Source: Novosphingobium sp. IK01 (GTDB lineage: Bacteria > Pseudomonadota > Alphaproteobacteria > Sphingomonadales > Sphingomonadaceae). Taken from it: a DNA stretch of 64,000 nucleotides. The translations under genes were made by a program, and so were the position numbers. The notes below the pieces were generated by a model. The model was not told where the DNA came from and did not search any database. It saw nothing but the letters and a program-made list of their open reading frames with translations. Shown piece after piece: positions 27,168-35,997 of the stretch (position 1 is its first letter; each line of letters begins with the position of its first letter). The stretch is taken from the NCBI RefSeq assembly GCF_033242265.1, contig NZ_BTFW01000001.1, positions 2,463,501 through 2,527,500 of the forward strand, read 5' to 3'.

Positions 27168-28463
27168 TCAATTCCAGGCTTGGGGTGCACCGAATTTGGC
27201 CACGTCGCGTAGCACGTGCACGATCACCCAGCCCGCGACCATGCAGAGGAACGGCATCGCCGGATAGTGGAACCGCGATTGCCCGGAAAAGACCATCGCG
27301 ATCAGGCTGGGATAGGCGGCGATGCCATAGGGCAGCACCCACCAGTCGATGGCGCGCAGCCCCGCTGCCCGGCGCGCGCGCACGATCATCGGCACGGCGG
27401 CCAGCGCCAGCGCGAGGAGGCCCCAGTAGAACGCCTGATTGGCCGCGCGCAGCGCGAGAAACGCATGAGGTGCGGCCTGCCACGCCCACGATCCGGTTTC
27501 ATAGGCCCATTGCCCTTCGCCGTCCGGGCCCCACAGGCGGACCAGCTTCATCGGCATGAGCAGGGCAAAACGCGCCGGGTGGGCCTTGATCCACGCGATC
27601 CCGAGGGCCTTGGCCTGCGCGTCATAGGCCTGTTCCGACAGGTCGGTGCGGGCATCGAGCGCGCGGACCACAGGGTCTTCCGGGGTAAAGCCGCCGCGCG
27701 CGCTGTCGTTGTTGCCGGTCAGCAGGGTGATCCCGCCATTGGTCGAAACCGCGATCCAGCTTCCCAGTTCGCGATGGTTGCGCACCGTCCAGGGCAGGAC
27801 CACCAGCGCGGCCAGCGCGCCCAGCGCCAGCCCCTTTCCGATCATCGCGGGAAGCCGCTTCCACAAGGCCCCTTCGCGCAACAGGGCAATGCCCAGAACC
27901 AGTGGCACGACCACCAGACTCTGCGCCTTGACCAGCGTGGCCAGCCCCAGCACCAGCCCGGCCACCACGGTCCAGAAGACCACGCCGGGCCGCGCCACGA
28001 GGCACCAGCACAGCGCGAGCAGCAGCGTGGTATAGAACACCTCGGTCAGCGCCAGCGGCACATAGAGCACCGCATTGGGATAGACCGCCCAGAGCAGCAG
28101 GGCGAGCCGTGCGGGAACTTCGGCGCGCAGCACATGCCGCGCCAGATCGAGCAGAAGCCACCCGGCCAGACAGGACAGGACCAGATTGACAAGGCCCACA
28201 GCCCAGATCGCCGGCCCGGTCAGGCGGAACAGCACCGAGAGCGCGAGCGGCCAGCCCGGCGGCCAATAGGCGGTCGGCGCGCCATGGTCGCCCAGATAAC
28301 CGCGTCCGTCGGCCAGCATCGCCGCGCGCGAAAAATACCACGCCGCGTCCGAGCTGGGCTCCACCCAGGCCAGAATGGCGATCAGTCGCAGGCCGACCAG
28401 AGCCGCGAAGATCACCCAGAGCGCGCGCGGCTGCTCCAGCGCCGAGAAAAATGTCCGTCCCAT
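27168..28463 (-). CDS. Glycosyltransferase family 39-like membrane protein
   Basis: A 431-residue integral membrane protein with roughly ten hydrophobic helices, of the ArnT/PMT-like (GT-C, family 39) group that use polyprenyl-phosphate sugars. The first periplasmic loop carries the acidic motif EPSSDAAWYFSRAAML (about residues 36-51), where these enzymes place their catalytic Asp, followed by YWPPGWP typical of bacterial members. The C-terminal part includes SGQSRFHYPAMPFLCMVAGW. The acceptor is unknown; lipid A or another envelope glycan is possible. It is likely transcribed alone; its start is 39 bp from the stop of the next gene upstream. Confidence 0.75.
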   Translation of the reverse strand: MGRTFFSALEQPRALWVIFAALVGLRLIAILAWVEPSSDAAWYFSRAAMLADGRGYLGDHGAPTAYWPPGWPLALSVLFRLTGPAIWAVGLVNLVLSCLAGWLLLDLARHVLRAEVPARLALLLWAVYPNAVLYVPLALTEVFYTTLLLALCWCLVARPGVVFWTVVAGLVLGLATLVKAQSLVVVPLVLGIALLREGALWKRLPAMIGKGLALGALAALVVLPWTVRNHRELGSWIAVSTNGGITLLTGNNDSARGGFTPEDPVVRALDARTDLSEQAYDAQAKALGIAWIKAHPARFALLMPMKLVRLWGPDGEGQWAYETGSWAWQAAPHAFLALRAANQAFYWGLLALALAAVPMIVRARRAAGLRAIDWWVLPYGIAAYPSLIAMVFSGQSRFHYPAMPFLCMVAGWVIVHVLRDVAKFGAPQAWN

Positions 28464-28502
28464 GGCGGGCGATCCTAGGCGCGCGGACGTAAAGATTGGG
28501 TT

Positions 28503-29534
28503 CTAGCCCTGATTTCCGGGAGGAGGATTGTCGGGAGAGGGCGCGCCCTGAACCGCCAGCGCCGGGCTTTCGCCATTGGGGCCGGGGGCGAGCAGGTCCT
28601 GCGGGCCGATGATACCCTGGTCGACATGGCCTTCCGGGTCGGGGTGGATCAGCACTTCGACGCCGGGAAACTCGGCCATCAGCTGTTCCTCGATCTCGTC
28701 CATCACCCGGTGGGCCTGCGCCACGGTCATCGCGCCATCGACCCAGACGTGGAACTGCACGAAATCGCGGTTGCCGCTGGTGCGCGTGCGCAGGTCATGC
28801 AGACCCTTGAGTTCGGGATGGCGGGCGACGACTTCGAGAAACCGCTCGCGCTTCTCGATGGGCCATTCGTGGTCCATCAACTGCTCGATGGCCTCCTGCG
28901 AGGCGCCCCACGCGCCCCAGGCCAGCCACAGCGCGATGCCCAGCGCAAAGACCGCATCGGCCCCGGCCACATGGAAATTGTGCTCGATCAGCAGCGCGGC
29001 GATTACCGCGAGGTTGAGGTAGAGGTCCGACTTGTAGTGGACATTGTCGGTGCTGATCGCGAGGCTGCCGGTGCGGCGGATCACCGCGCGCTGATAGGCC
29101 AGCAGGCCCAGCGTGGCCATAATCGCGATGACCGAGACGAGGATGCCGCTTTCCGCCTCGATCGCCGCGCCGCCCCCGAAGAACTGGGCAACCGCGCGCC
29201 ACGCCAGCCCGATCGCCGAAAACGAGATCAGGATCACCTGGAACAGGGCTGCCAGTGCCTCGGCCTTGCCATGGCCGAAGCGGTGGTTGTGGTCGTCTGG
29301 GATGGCCGCGATCCACACGCCCAGCAGAGTGGCAAGGCTCGCCACCAGATCGAGCGCGGTGTCGGCCAGACTGCCGAGCATGGCCAGCGAGCCGGTCGCC
29401 ACCACGGCCCAGACCTTGAGGCCCAGCAGGAGCAGGGCCACGGCGCTGCTGGCCATGGCCGCCCGGCGGTTGAGGTGGGCGTCAGCGAGAGTCGGGGAGG
29501 GGGCGGGGGCGAGAGTGGTCGCGGGATCGGTCAT
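28503..29534 (-). CDS. Cation diffusion facilitator family transporter
   Basis: A 343-residue CDF (ZnT/FieF-like) antiporter exporting divalent metal ions such as Zn2+ or Fe2+ from the cytoplasm. It has six predicted helices with metal-site acidic residues in GSLADTALDLVASL and DNVHYKSDLYLNLAVI, the HRFGHGKAEALAAL motif (residues about 88-101), and a cytoplasmic C-terminal domain from about 235 (HPELKGLHDLRTRTSGNRDFVQFHVWVD, HPDPEGH). The last 30 residues are Pro/Gly-rich. The exact metal cannot be decided from sequence. The stop lies 39 bp before the GT39-like gene on the same strand. Confidence 0.92.
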   Translation of the reverse strand: MTDPATTLAPAPSPTLADAHLNRRAAMASSAVALLLLGLKVWAVVATGSLAMLGSLADTALDLVASLATLLGVWIAAIPDDHNHRFGHGKAEALAALFQVILISFSAIGLAWRAVAQFFGGGAAIEAESGILVSVIAIMATLGLLAYQRAVIRRTGSLAISTDNVHYKSDLYLNLAVIAALLIEHNFHVAGADAVFALGIALWLAWGAWGASQEAIEQLMDHEWPIEKRERFLEVVARHPELKGLHDLRTRTSGNRDFVQFHVWVDGAMTVAQAHRVMDEIEEQLMAEFPGVEVLIHPDPEGHVDQGIIGPQDLLAPGPNGESPALAVQGAPSPDNPPPGNQG

Positions 29535-29627
29535 CGCCCCCTGCCATACGGTCTGAATCGGTCGAGGCCAATCCGGGTCTTGCGTTTCCCGTCCACCCCG
29601 GAGGCCCAGTCCACCCCGGAGGTGATG

Positions 29628-30260
29628 TCAGGGATAGAGCAGCGTGCTCGTCCAGCCGCCCGCACCATCGGCGACGAAGCGGCGGCGTTCGTGGAGGCGA
29701 TAGTCGCGGTCCTGCCAGAACTCGATGGCCGAGGGGATCACGCGATAGCCTGACCAGTGCGCCGGACGCGGCACGTCGCCTTGCGGGTATTGCGCGCGGA
29801 TGGCGGCCACGCGGTCGAGGTAGGTCTGCCGCGAGGGCAGCGGGCGCGACTGGTCGGACGCGGCCGAGCCCAGCCGCGATTCAGGGTGGCGGCTGGCGAA
29901 ATAGGCATCGGCGGCCTGCGGGCTCACTTCGACCACGGGGCCTTCGATGCGGATCTGGCGGCGCAGGCTCTTCCAGTGGAACAGCAGCGCGACATGCGGG
30001 TTGGCGGCCAGTTCGCCGCCCTTGCGGCTGTGAAAATTGGTGTAGAAGACAAAGCCGGCCTGATGGTCGAAGTCCGGGCCCAGATCGGCGCCATGCCCCT
30101 TGAGCAGGACCATGCGCAGCGAGGGCAGGCCATCGGGCGTGGCGGTGGCGAGCGCGATGGCGTTGGGGTCGTTGGGCTCGGACAGCCGGGCCTGCGCGAA
30201 CCAGTCCTCGAAAATCGCGTAAGGGTCGCCGTGGGGGATGGCATCCTGATTCTGGTTCAC
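29628..30260 (-). CDS. pdxH: Pyridoxamine 5'-phosphate oxidase
   Basis: A 210-residue FMN-dependent oxidase that makes pyridoxal 5'-phosphate from PNP or PMP. Hallmarks are LRMVLLKGHG (FMN binding; about residues 47-56), FYTNFHSRKGGELAANPHVALLFHW, QIRIEGPVVEVS, SYRVIPSAIEFWQ-like (YRVIPSAIEFWQ) and the C-terminal RLHERRRF and LYP. The GTG start at 30260 has AGGACGG upstream and gives the usual length; the ATG at 30404 would add 48 unrelated residues. It is divergent from the DnaJ-like gene. Confidence 0.94.
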   Translation of the reverse strand: MNQNQDAIPHGDPYAIFEDWFAQARLSEPNDPNAIALATATPDGLPSLRMVLLKGHGADLGPDFDHQAGFVFYTNFHSRKGGELAANPHVALLFHWKSLRRQIRIEGPVVEVSPQAADAYFASRHPESRLGSAASDQSRPLPSRQTYLDRVAAIRAQYPQGDVPRPAHWSGYRVIPSAIEFWQDRDYRLHERRRFVADGAGGWTSTLLYP

Positions 30261-30448
30261 GGTCCGTCCTGTTCTGTGTCTTGCGGTTGTGGCGCAGGGG
30301 AGGATGGCGCGAATGCATCCGTTTGCGCGATGACCTCGATCAAGGCGGTCTAGCTTGCGTGGTGGCACAATGCCATGCACATCGTTCCTGCGCGTCTTCT
30401 TCATGCCCGATCTTGCGGGCAGGGGCGCGCATCCCTAGCTAGAGAGCC

Positions 30449-31420
30449 ATGGCAGCAGATCCCTATTCGATCCTCGGCGTCGCACGAAGTGCAAGCGAAA
30501 AGGAGGTAAAATCCGCCTATCGCAAGCTCGCCAAGGAATTGCACCCCGACCACAACAAGGACAACCCCAAGGCGTCCGAGCGCTTCGCCGAGGTGACCAA
30601 CGCCTACGACCTGCTGTCCGACAAGGACAAGCGGGCCAAGTTCGACCGTGGCGAAATCGATGCCGACGGGAACCCCACCATGCCTTTCGGAGGCGGAGGG
30701 GGGTTTGGCGGCAGCGGCTTTTCAGGTGGTGGTCATCGCGGCTTTCGCCACGAAGGGGGCTTTGAAGGCGGCGAAGGGCCCGACCTGTCGGACCTGTTCG
30801 AAGGCATTTTCGGTGGCCGCGCCGGAGCCGGAGCCGGGGCCGGAATGGGTGGCGGCGGCGGCTTCAGCGGCTTTGGTGGCGGGCGGCGTCCGCCTCCGCC
30901 CAAGGGCGCCAATGTCGCCTATCGCCTTCAGGTGCCTTTCGTCGAGGCGGCCACGCGCGCCAGCCAGCGGATCACGCTCTCTTCGGGCAGCACGATCGAG
31001 CTGAAGCTCCCCGCCGGGGTCGAGAACGGCCAGCAGATGCGGCTGGCCGGCAAGGGCGAGGCCGGGCCGGGCGGTCCGGGCGATGCGATCATCACGATCG
31101 AGATCGGCCCGCACCCGTTCTTCGTGCGCGATGGCGACAACATCCGCCTCGATCTGCCCGTCACGCTCGACGAGGCGGTCAACGGGGCCAAGGTGAAAGT
31201 GCCCACGGTCGATGGCGCGGTCATGCTCACGGTGGCGCCGGGCAGCAGCAGCGGGCGGACCCTGCGCCTCAAGGGCAAGGGCTTCTCGCGCAAGGAAGGC
31301 GAGCGGGGCGACCAGCTGGTGACCTTGCAGATCGACCTTCCGGCCGACGACGCCGATCTCAAGGCCCGGCTGGAAGGCTGGACCGACAGCCGCAATCCGC
31401 GCGCACGCCTCGGTCTTTAA
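30449..31420 (+). CDS. DnaJ-like co-chaperone (J-domain plus CTD, no zinc finger)
   Basis: A 323-residue type II (CbpA-like) J-protein that would stimulate DnaK ATPase. The J-domain spans residues 1-70 (DPYSILGVARSASEKEVKSAYRKLA, with HPD in ELHPDHNKD). It is followed by a long Gly/Phe-rich linker (about 75-150; GGGGGFGG, GAGAGAGMGGGGG). The C-terminal substrate-binding domain follows (about 155-320). The four CxxCxGxG zinc repeats of DnaJ itself are absent. It starts at ATG 30449. A YihY-family gene follows closely. Confidence 0.9.
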   Translation: MAADPYSILGVARSASEKEVKSAYRKLAKELHPDHNKDNPKASERFAEVTNAYDLLSDKDKRAKFDRGEIDADGNPTMPFGGGGGFGGSGFSGGGHRGFRHEGGFEGGEGPDLSDLFEGIFGGRAGAGAGAGMGGGGGFSGFGGGRRPPPPKGANVAYRLQVPFVEAATRASQRITLSSGSTIELKLPAGVENGQQMRLAGKGEAGPGGPGDAIITIEIGPHPFFVRDGDNIRLDLPVTLDEAVNGAKVKVPTVDGAVMLTVAPGSSSGRTLRLKGKGFSRKEGERGDQLVTLQIDLPADDADLKARLEGWTDSRNPRARLGL

Positions 31421-31487
31421 CGCCTTGCCCCGGCCGGATCGGGGGCGACAGGAAAACGGGAGCCAACCGGGAGGAGGGGCATTACCA

Positions 31488-32642
31488 TTGTCTATGCAAG
31501 GTGATGTCCCGCCCGATTCCGTTGTGCCTGATTGTGCCGCCCCTGATTCTGTGGCCCCCGATTCTGCCAACGGCATTCCCGGCGTGCCGCAGGGCGCGCG
31601 TCCCCTGGTGCCCGATCTCTCGCCCGAGGCGCGCCGCCGCGCGGCGCTCAGCCACCGTATGCGGCCCGACTGGTCGCGCGAGTGGGCCGCGGCCAAAGCC
31701 GATCTGGGGCCGGGCAGCCGTGTGTTCGAACTGGTCAAGCGGGTGTGGACCGGGGTCATCAACGATGGCTTCATCCATGCGGGCAACTTTGCCTACATGG
31801 TGCTGATCGCGCTGTTTCCCTTCTTCATCACCGGGGCTGCGCTGTTTTCGCTGATCGGCGAGACCAGCCAGCGCACGGCGGCGATCAACACCGTGCTCAT
31901 GGCGTTGCCCCCGGTCGTGGCGACGACGATCGAGCCGGTGGCGCGCGCGGCGGTCGAGGCGCGCACCGGCCATCTGCTGTGGATCGGCGGGCTGGTGGGG
32001 CTGTGGACGGTGTCCAGCCTGGTCGAGACCATCCGCGACATCCTGCGCCGGGCCTATGGCACGCGCTGGGAACATGCGTTCTGGCGCTATCGGCTGATGT
32101 CGACCGGGCTGATCATTGCTTCGGTCGTGCTGATTCTGGTTTCGATCATGGCGCAAGTGGCCATCGGCGCGGCACAGGAAGTGATTGCGGCGTGGATGCC
32201 GCAGTTCGGGGCGTGGGTCGACGGGCTGGCGGCGAGTCGTTTCGCGCCCGCGCTGGTGCTGTTCGGCGCGCTGTGGCTGCTTTTCCTCTCGCTCACCCCC
32301 AGCGCCTATCGCTCGGGCCGCTACCCCAAGTGGCCAGGCGCCTTGTTCGTATGTCTCTGGTGGCTGGGGGTAACCATGCTGTTGCCAAAACTCCTCGCTT
32401 CGGTTTTCTCCTACGATCTGACCTACGGCAGCATGGCCGGGGTGATGATCGCTCTTTTCTTTTTCTGGTTGGTGGGCATAGGGATGGTGATAGGTGCCGA
32501 ACTCAATGCCGCGCTCGCCGAAACCCCGGAAGAGCGCGACATGCTGGGCCAGGCAGACGATCGCGCGCGAGCCCTCCGTCAGGCTGGCGTGTCGAAACAG
32601 CAGAATAAGCCCGATAGCCCTGTTCCCCCCGGACTGGGCTGA
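31488..32642 (+). CDS. YihY/virulence factor BrkB family membrane protein
   Basis: A 384-residue inner-membrane protein of the YihY/BrkB family (formerly thought RNase BN). A Pro/Ala/Asp-rich cytoplasmic N-terminus of about 60 residues precedes six helices starting at GFIHAGNFAYMVLIALFPFF (about residue 95). Family positions include GLWTVSSLVETIRDILRRAYG and LTYGSMAGVMIALFFFWLVGIGMVIGAELNAAL. Function is unproven; a transport or lipid role has been proposed for relatives. TTG 31488 is favoured since AGGAGG (31472-31477) is 10 nt upstream; ATG 31494 would be 16 nt away. fabI follows after 25 bp. Confidence 0.85.
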   Translation: MSMQGDVPPDSVVPDCAAPDSVAPDSANGIPGVPQGARPLVPDLSPEARRRAALSHRMRPDWSREWAAAKADLGPGSRVFELVKRVWTGVINDGFIHAGNFAYMVLIALFPFFITGAALFSLIGETSQRTAAINTVLMALPPVVATTIEPVARAAVEARTGHLLWIGGLVGLWTVSSLVETIRDILRRAYGTRWEHAFWRYRLMSTGLIIASVVLILVSIMAQVAIGAAQEVIAAWMPQFGAWVDGLAASRFAPALVLFGALWLLFLSLTPSAYRSGRYPKWPGALFVCLWWLGVTMLLPKLLASVFSYDLTYGSMAGVMIALFFFWLVGIGMVIGAELNAALAETPEERDMLGQADDRARALRQAGVSKQQNKPDSPVPPGLG

Positions 32643-32667
32643 TCGGGGCAGGAGCGTACGAAGGCGC

Positions 32668-33471
32668 ATGACCGGATTGATGAAGGGAAAGCGGGGCCTG
32701 ATCATGGGCCTTGCCAATGACAAGTCGCTGGCCTGGGGCATTGCCCGGCAGCTTCACGAACAGGGCGCGGAACTCGCCTTCTCCTACCAGGGTGATGCTC
32801 TGGCCAAGCGGGTGCGCCCGCTGGCCGAGAGCCTGGGCAGCGATTTCCTGATCGACTGCGACGTGTCGGACATGGACGCGCTCGACGCGGCCTTCGCCAC
32901 GCTCAAGGAGCGCTGGGAAACGATCGACTTCGTGGTCCACGCGATCGGCTATTCCGACAAGACCCAGCTGCGCGGCCGCTATTACGACACCACGCTCGAC
33001 AATTTCCTGATGACTATGAACATCTCGGTCTACAGCCTTGTCGCGGTGACCAAGCGCGCGATCGAAATGATGCCCAACGGCGGCTCGATCCTGACGCTGA
33101 CCTATTACGGCGCGGAAAAGGTCGTGCCCCATTACAACGTGATGGGCGTTGCCAAGTCGGCACTGGAATCGAGCGTGCGCTATCTGGCCAACGACTGCGG
33201 CCCGCTGGGCGTGCGCGTCAACGCGATTTCGGCCGGCCCGATCAAGACACTGGCCGCCAGCGGGATCGGCGATTTCCGCTACATCCTCAAGTGGAACGAA
33301 CTGAACTCGCCCTTGCGCCGCAACGCGACGATCGAGGACGTGGGCGGTTCGGGCCTCTACTTCCTGTCGGACCTTTCGGCAGGCGTGACCGGCGAAGTCC
33401 ACCATGTCGACGCGGGCTATCACCTTGTCGGCATGAAGCAGGAAGACGCCCCGGACATCGCGCTGGGCTGA
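32668..33471 (+). CDS. fabI: Enoyl-[acyl-carrier-protein] reductase FabI
   Basis: A 267-residue NADH-dependent reductase completing each round of fatty-acid elongation. It is a divergent short-chain dehydrogenase: nucleotide-binding MGLANDKSLAWGIARQL (about residues 14-30) and SYQGDALAKRV; active-site Tyr/Lys in YYGAEKVVPHYNVMGVAKSALE (about 149-170), with the FabI-type Tyr-x6-Lys spacing; and NAISAGPIKTLAASGI. ATG 32668 is used with GGAG at 32651 or GAAGG closer in; an in-frame ATG at 32680 is possible. The gene ends at a strong terminator. Confidence 0.95.
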   Translation: MTGLMKGKRGLIMGLANDKSLAWGIARQLHEQGAELAFSYQGDALAKRVRPLAESLGSDFLIDCDVSDMDALDAAFATLKERWETIDFVVHAIGYSDKTQLRGRYYDTTLDNFLMTMNISVYSLVAVTKRAIEMMPNGGSILTLTYYGAEKVVPHYNVMGVAKSALESSVRYLANDCGPLGVRVNAISAGPIKTLAASGIGDFRYILKWNELNSPLRRNATIEDVGGSGLYFLSDLSAGVTGEVHHVDAGYHLVGMKQEDAPDIALG

Positions 33472-33491
33472 TTCCCGCCACAAAACGGCAC

Positions 33492-33532
33492 AAGAAAGCC
33501 ACGAAGCGCCCCCGCTTCGTGGCTTTCTTTTT
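33492..33532 (+). terminator. Rho-independent terminator of fabI
   Basis: A perfect 17-bp stem (arms 33492-33508 and 33513-33529, loop CCCC) with a T-run TTTTT across its end. The minus-strand reading also starts with an A/T-rich arm, so it could stop transcription from the tRNA-Gly side too. It lies 21 bp after the fabI stop. Confidence 0.93.
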
Positions 33533-33589
33533 GTCCGCAGCCCGAAAGAGCGCGCAATGAAAGCGTTGTGCGATGCTGGATCCCTGTCT

Positions 33590-33680
33590 CGTCATTCCCG
33601 CGCAGGCGGGAATCCAGCTTGCGTGCTCTGTTTGCATGCGCAGCCGTCGGAACTGGATCCCCGCCTGCGCGGGGATGACG
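33590..33680. repeat. Dispersed palindromic element, copy 3 (dRS3-like, inverted)
   Basis: A 91-bp copy in the opposite orientation: the ATTCCCGC/GCGGGAAT arm comes first and the ATCCCCGC/GCGGGGAT arm last. It lies between the fabI terminator and the tRNA-Gly cluster. Its GCATGC-containing middle also appears in the other three copies. Confidence 0.85.
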
Positions 33681-33710
33681 AATAAGGCTAACGGGAATCA
33701 GATTTTTATT

Positions 33711-33958
33711 CCACGCCTGTAGCGCTGTGCGCGCAAGGGCCAACAAAAGACTCGAGGGTTCCCCCAAGCCATGCGCCATCGGCGATTTGAAAAAGGAGAT
33801 ACAGGCAAACTGGAGCGGGCGAAGGGATTCGAACCACGCCCGTAGCGCTGCTGCGCGGAGGGCCAACAAAAGACTCGAGGGTTCCCCCAAGCCATGCGCC
33901 ATCGGCGATTTGAAAAAGGAGATATAGGCAAACTGGAGCGGGCGAAGGGATTCGAACC
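33711..33958. repeat. Two 123-bp tandem repeats ending in a tRNA-Gly 3' fragment
   Basis: Unit 1 (33711-33833) and unit 2 (33834-33958) are almost identical. Each ends with the sequence complementary to the last ~25 nt of tRNA-Gly; in unit 1 this is an orphan fragment (33811-33835), in unit 2 it is the start of the intact tRNA. The unit has been duplicated with the tRNA 3' end as its boundary. No coding function is supported: a 90-residue minus-strand ORF here merely repeats itself because of the duplication. Confidence 0.8.
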
Positions 33959-34008
33959 CTCGACCCCAACCTTGGCAAGGTTGTGCTCTACCCCTGAGCT
34001 ACGCCCGC
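33934..34008 (-). tRNA. tRNA-Gly (GCC), copy 1
   Basis: A complete 75-nt cloverleaf with encoded CCA: acceptor GCGGGCG/CGCCCGC, D-arm GCTC...GAGC, anticodon stem CAACC/GGTTG with loop TTGCCAA (anticodon GCC), and TTCGAAT T-loop. It is the downstream member of a tandem pair on the minus strand. Confidence 0.97.
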
Positions 34009-34061
34009 TCGGCGTTTGCGTGGATGGCGGCGCGAAGCCTGCCACCCAAGGCATTGAAAAC

Positions 34062-34136
34062 TGGAGCGGGCGAAGGGATTCGAACCCTCGACCCCAACCT
34101 TGGCAAGGTTGTGCTCTACCCCTGAGCTACGCCCGC
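34062..34136 (-). tRNA. tRNA-Gly (GCC), copy 2
   Basis: Identical in sequence to the tRNA at 33934-34008, 53 nt upstream of it on the same strand, so both are probably processed from one transcript. Anticodon GCC, encoded CCA. Confidence 0.97.
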
Positions 34137-34408
34137 TCGGCGTTTTCAGTGGGAGGCTGGATCAGCACTCCCGCTGGGGTGAGGCGGGCCAATAACGGGG
34201 TAACGCTGCGGGCGCAACAGCAAATTTGCGTTTTCCCCGGACTTTCCCGCAGGCACGGCGCCAAAGCCCGGATCGCCGGGCGCCAAGTGGGGAAAGCCTG
34301 TCGGGATTCGTGCCCTGAAAGTGCCTCGCCCCTTGCCGAACCGGGACGATTTCCCACATGGTGGCCCGAGATTCGATTTTGCGATCCGAGTTGCAGTGGA
34401 GACAGATA

Positions 34409-35326
34409 GTGGCAAGCCTGGGCCTCAACCTCGACGAACAGAAGGCGGTTGACCGCTTCCGCAAGGCTATCGTCGAACCTTCGATGACCAAGCTCGTCAT
34501 CCTCGACTTCTGGGCCGAATGGTGCGGGCCGTGCAAGGCGCTGACCCCGGTTCTGGAAAAGGTCGCCGCTGACTATGCCGACAAGGGCGTGATCCTCGCC
34601 AAGGTCAATGTCGACGAGGAACAGTTCATCGCCGCGCAGTTTCAGGTGCGCTCGATCCCGACGGTCTATGCGATGTTCCAGGGCCAGCCGGTGGCCGACC
34701 TGACCCAGGCGCGCAGCGAATCGCAATTGAAGCAGTATCTCGACCAGATCCTGTCCCAGCTTCCGGTGGAACCGGGCGCACCGGGCGAGGAAGCGCCGCA
34801 GGACGTGGCCCCGCTGATCGCGATGGGCGAGGAGATTCTTGGGCAGGGCGATGGCGAGCGGGCGGCGACGATCTTCGCCCAGATCATCGAGATCGCGCCC
34901 GACAACACCCATGCCCATGCTGGCCTCATTCGCGCGCTGCTGGCAGCTGGCCACAAGGACGAGGCGCAGGCCGTGCTCGACGGGCTCGACCCCAAGCTGG
35001 CTCAGGACCCGGCGCTGGCCCAGGCCCGCGCCGCGCTGGCGCTGGCCGAGGAAGCCCCCGAGGAAGGCGAACTGGCGGGCCTTCGCGCCGCAGCCCTTGC
35101 CGCGCCCGACGACATGGAGGCCCAGCTGGCCTTCGCCAACGGCCTGTTCGCCGCCGGTGACCGTGATGCCGCCGCCGACAAGCTGCTGGCGATGGTTGCC
35201 GCCGACCGCACATGGAACGAGGGTGCGGCGCGCGCCCGCCTGCTCCAGATTTTCGAGGCGATCGGTCTGGAAGATCCGTGGGTGGCGCGCACCCGCCGCA
35301 AGCTGTCGACCGTGCTGTTCGGCTGA
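34409..35326 (+). CDS. YbbN-like thioredoxin with tetratricopeptide region
   Basis: A 305-residue cytoplasmic protein of the YbbN/CnoX group: an N-terminal thioredoxin domain (about residues 20-125) with an intact CGPC motif (WAEWCGPCKAL), and a helical TPR-like C-terminal half (about 135-300; LAAGHKDEAQAVLDGLDPK, LAFANGLFAAGDRDAAADKLL). Relatives are chaperone-like proteins that hand clients to GroEL/DnaK under oxidative stress; E. coli YbbN has SxxC, whereas the redox pair is complete here. GTG 34409 has GGAGA 6 nt upstream; ATG 34358 is the alternative. It overlaps the LON-domain gene by one base. Confidence 0.85.
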   Translation: MASLGLNLDEQKAVDRFRKAIVEPSMTKLVILDFWAEWCGPCKALTPVLEKVAADYADKGVILAKVNVDEEQFIAAQFQVRSIPTVYAMFQGQPVADLTQARSESQLKQYLDQILSQLPVEPGAPGEEAPQDVAPLIAMGEEILGQGDGERAATIFAQIIEIAPDNTHAHAGLIRALLAAGHKDEAQAVLDGLDPKLAQDPALAQARAALALAEEAPEEGELAGLRAAALAAPDDMEAQLAFANGLFAAGDRDAAADKLLAMVAADRTWNEGAARARLLQIFEAIGLEDPWVARTRRKLSTVLFG

Positions 35327-35958
35327 TGCCCATGAGCGGGGCGGTCGACAGGATCAGGCTTTCGATCTTCCCGCTGTCCGGGGCGCTGCTGTTCCCCGGC
35401 CTGCAACTTCCGCTGCACATTTTCGAGCCGCGCTATCGGGCGATGGTGTCCGATGCGCTGGCCCGCGACCGGCGCATCGCGATGATCCAGCCGCAGGCCC
35501 CTGCCGAAGGGGCGCCGCTGTTCGCGGTGGGCTGTCTGGGCAAGATCGAGGATGTCGAGGCGCTGGAAGACGGGGGTTTCAACATTCTGCTGGCGGGCGT
35601 GGCGCGCTTTCGCGTGCTGCGCGAGCTGGACGTGAGCACGCCGTTTCGCCAGATCGAGGCGCAGCTTCTGGCCGATGACCCGGACGAAGTGCTCAGCGCG
35701 GTCGAGCGCGCCGGGTTCGAGCGCGAGGCGCGCACGTTTGCCGATGCACAGGGCTATTCGGTGGACTGGGATTCGGTGGCGCGGCTCGACGATCAATCGC
35801 TGATCAACGGCGTCTCGCAGATCGCCCCGTTCGATTTCGCGGCAAAACAGGCCCTGCTCGAAGCGCCCGGTCTGGCCGCGCGGTGCGAACTGCTGATCCA
35901 GCTCATGCAGTTCTTTGGCCGCCGCGACGCCGATGACGATGAAGTGACGTTGCAGTAA
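35326..35958 (+). CDS. LON peptidase substrate-binding (N-terminal) domain protein
   Basis: A 210-residue protein that consists only of the LON N-terminal substrate-recognition domain, without ATPase or protease parts. Family pattern: LSIFPLSGALLFPGLQLPLHIFEPRYRAMVSDAL (about residues 10-43), then VGCLGKIEDVEALEDGGFNILLAGVARFRV. Such stand-alone proteins are common in proteobacteria; their role is unknown, possibly a substrate adaptor. The ATG overlaps the stop of the thioredoxin-TPR gene (TGATG), so the two are translationally coupled and may act together in protein quality control, which is inference. Confidence 0.9.
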   Translation: MPMSGAVDRIRLSIFPLSGALLFPGLQLPLHIFEPRYRAMVSDALARDRRIAMIQPQAPAEGAPLFAVGCLGKIEDVEALEDGGFNILLAGVARFRVLRELDVSTPFRQIEAQLLADDPDEVLSAVERAGFEREARTFADAQGYSVDWDSVARLDDQSLINGVSQIAPFDFAAKQALLEAPGLAARCELLIQLMQFFGRRDADDDEVTLQ

Positions 35959-35997
35959 GGGGTGGGAAGAACAAGGGATCCCGCACGCCCCATTTTT

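Noticed and set aside
33706..33978. 90-codon minus-strand ORF with two near-identical halves
   Set aside because: The repetition is fully explained by the 123-bp DNA duplication and it runs into tRNA-Gly; no start signal or independent coding evidence.
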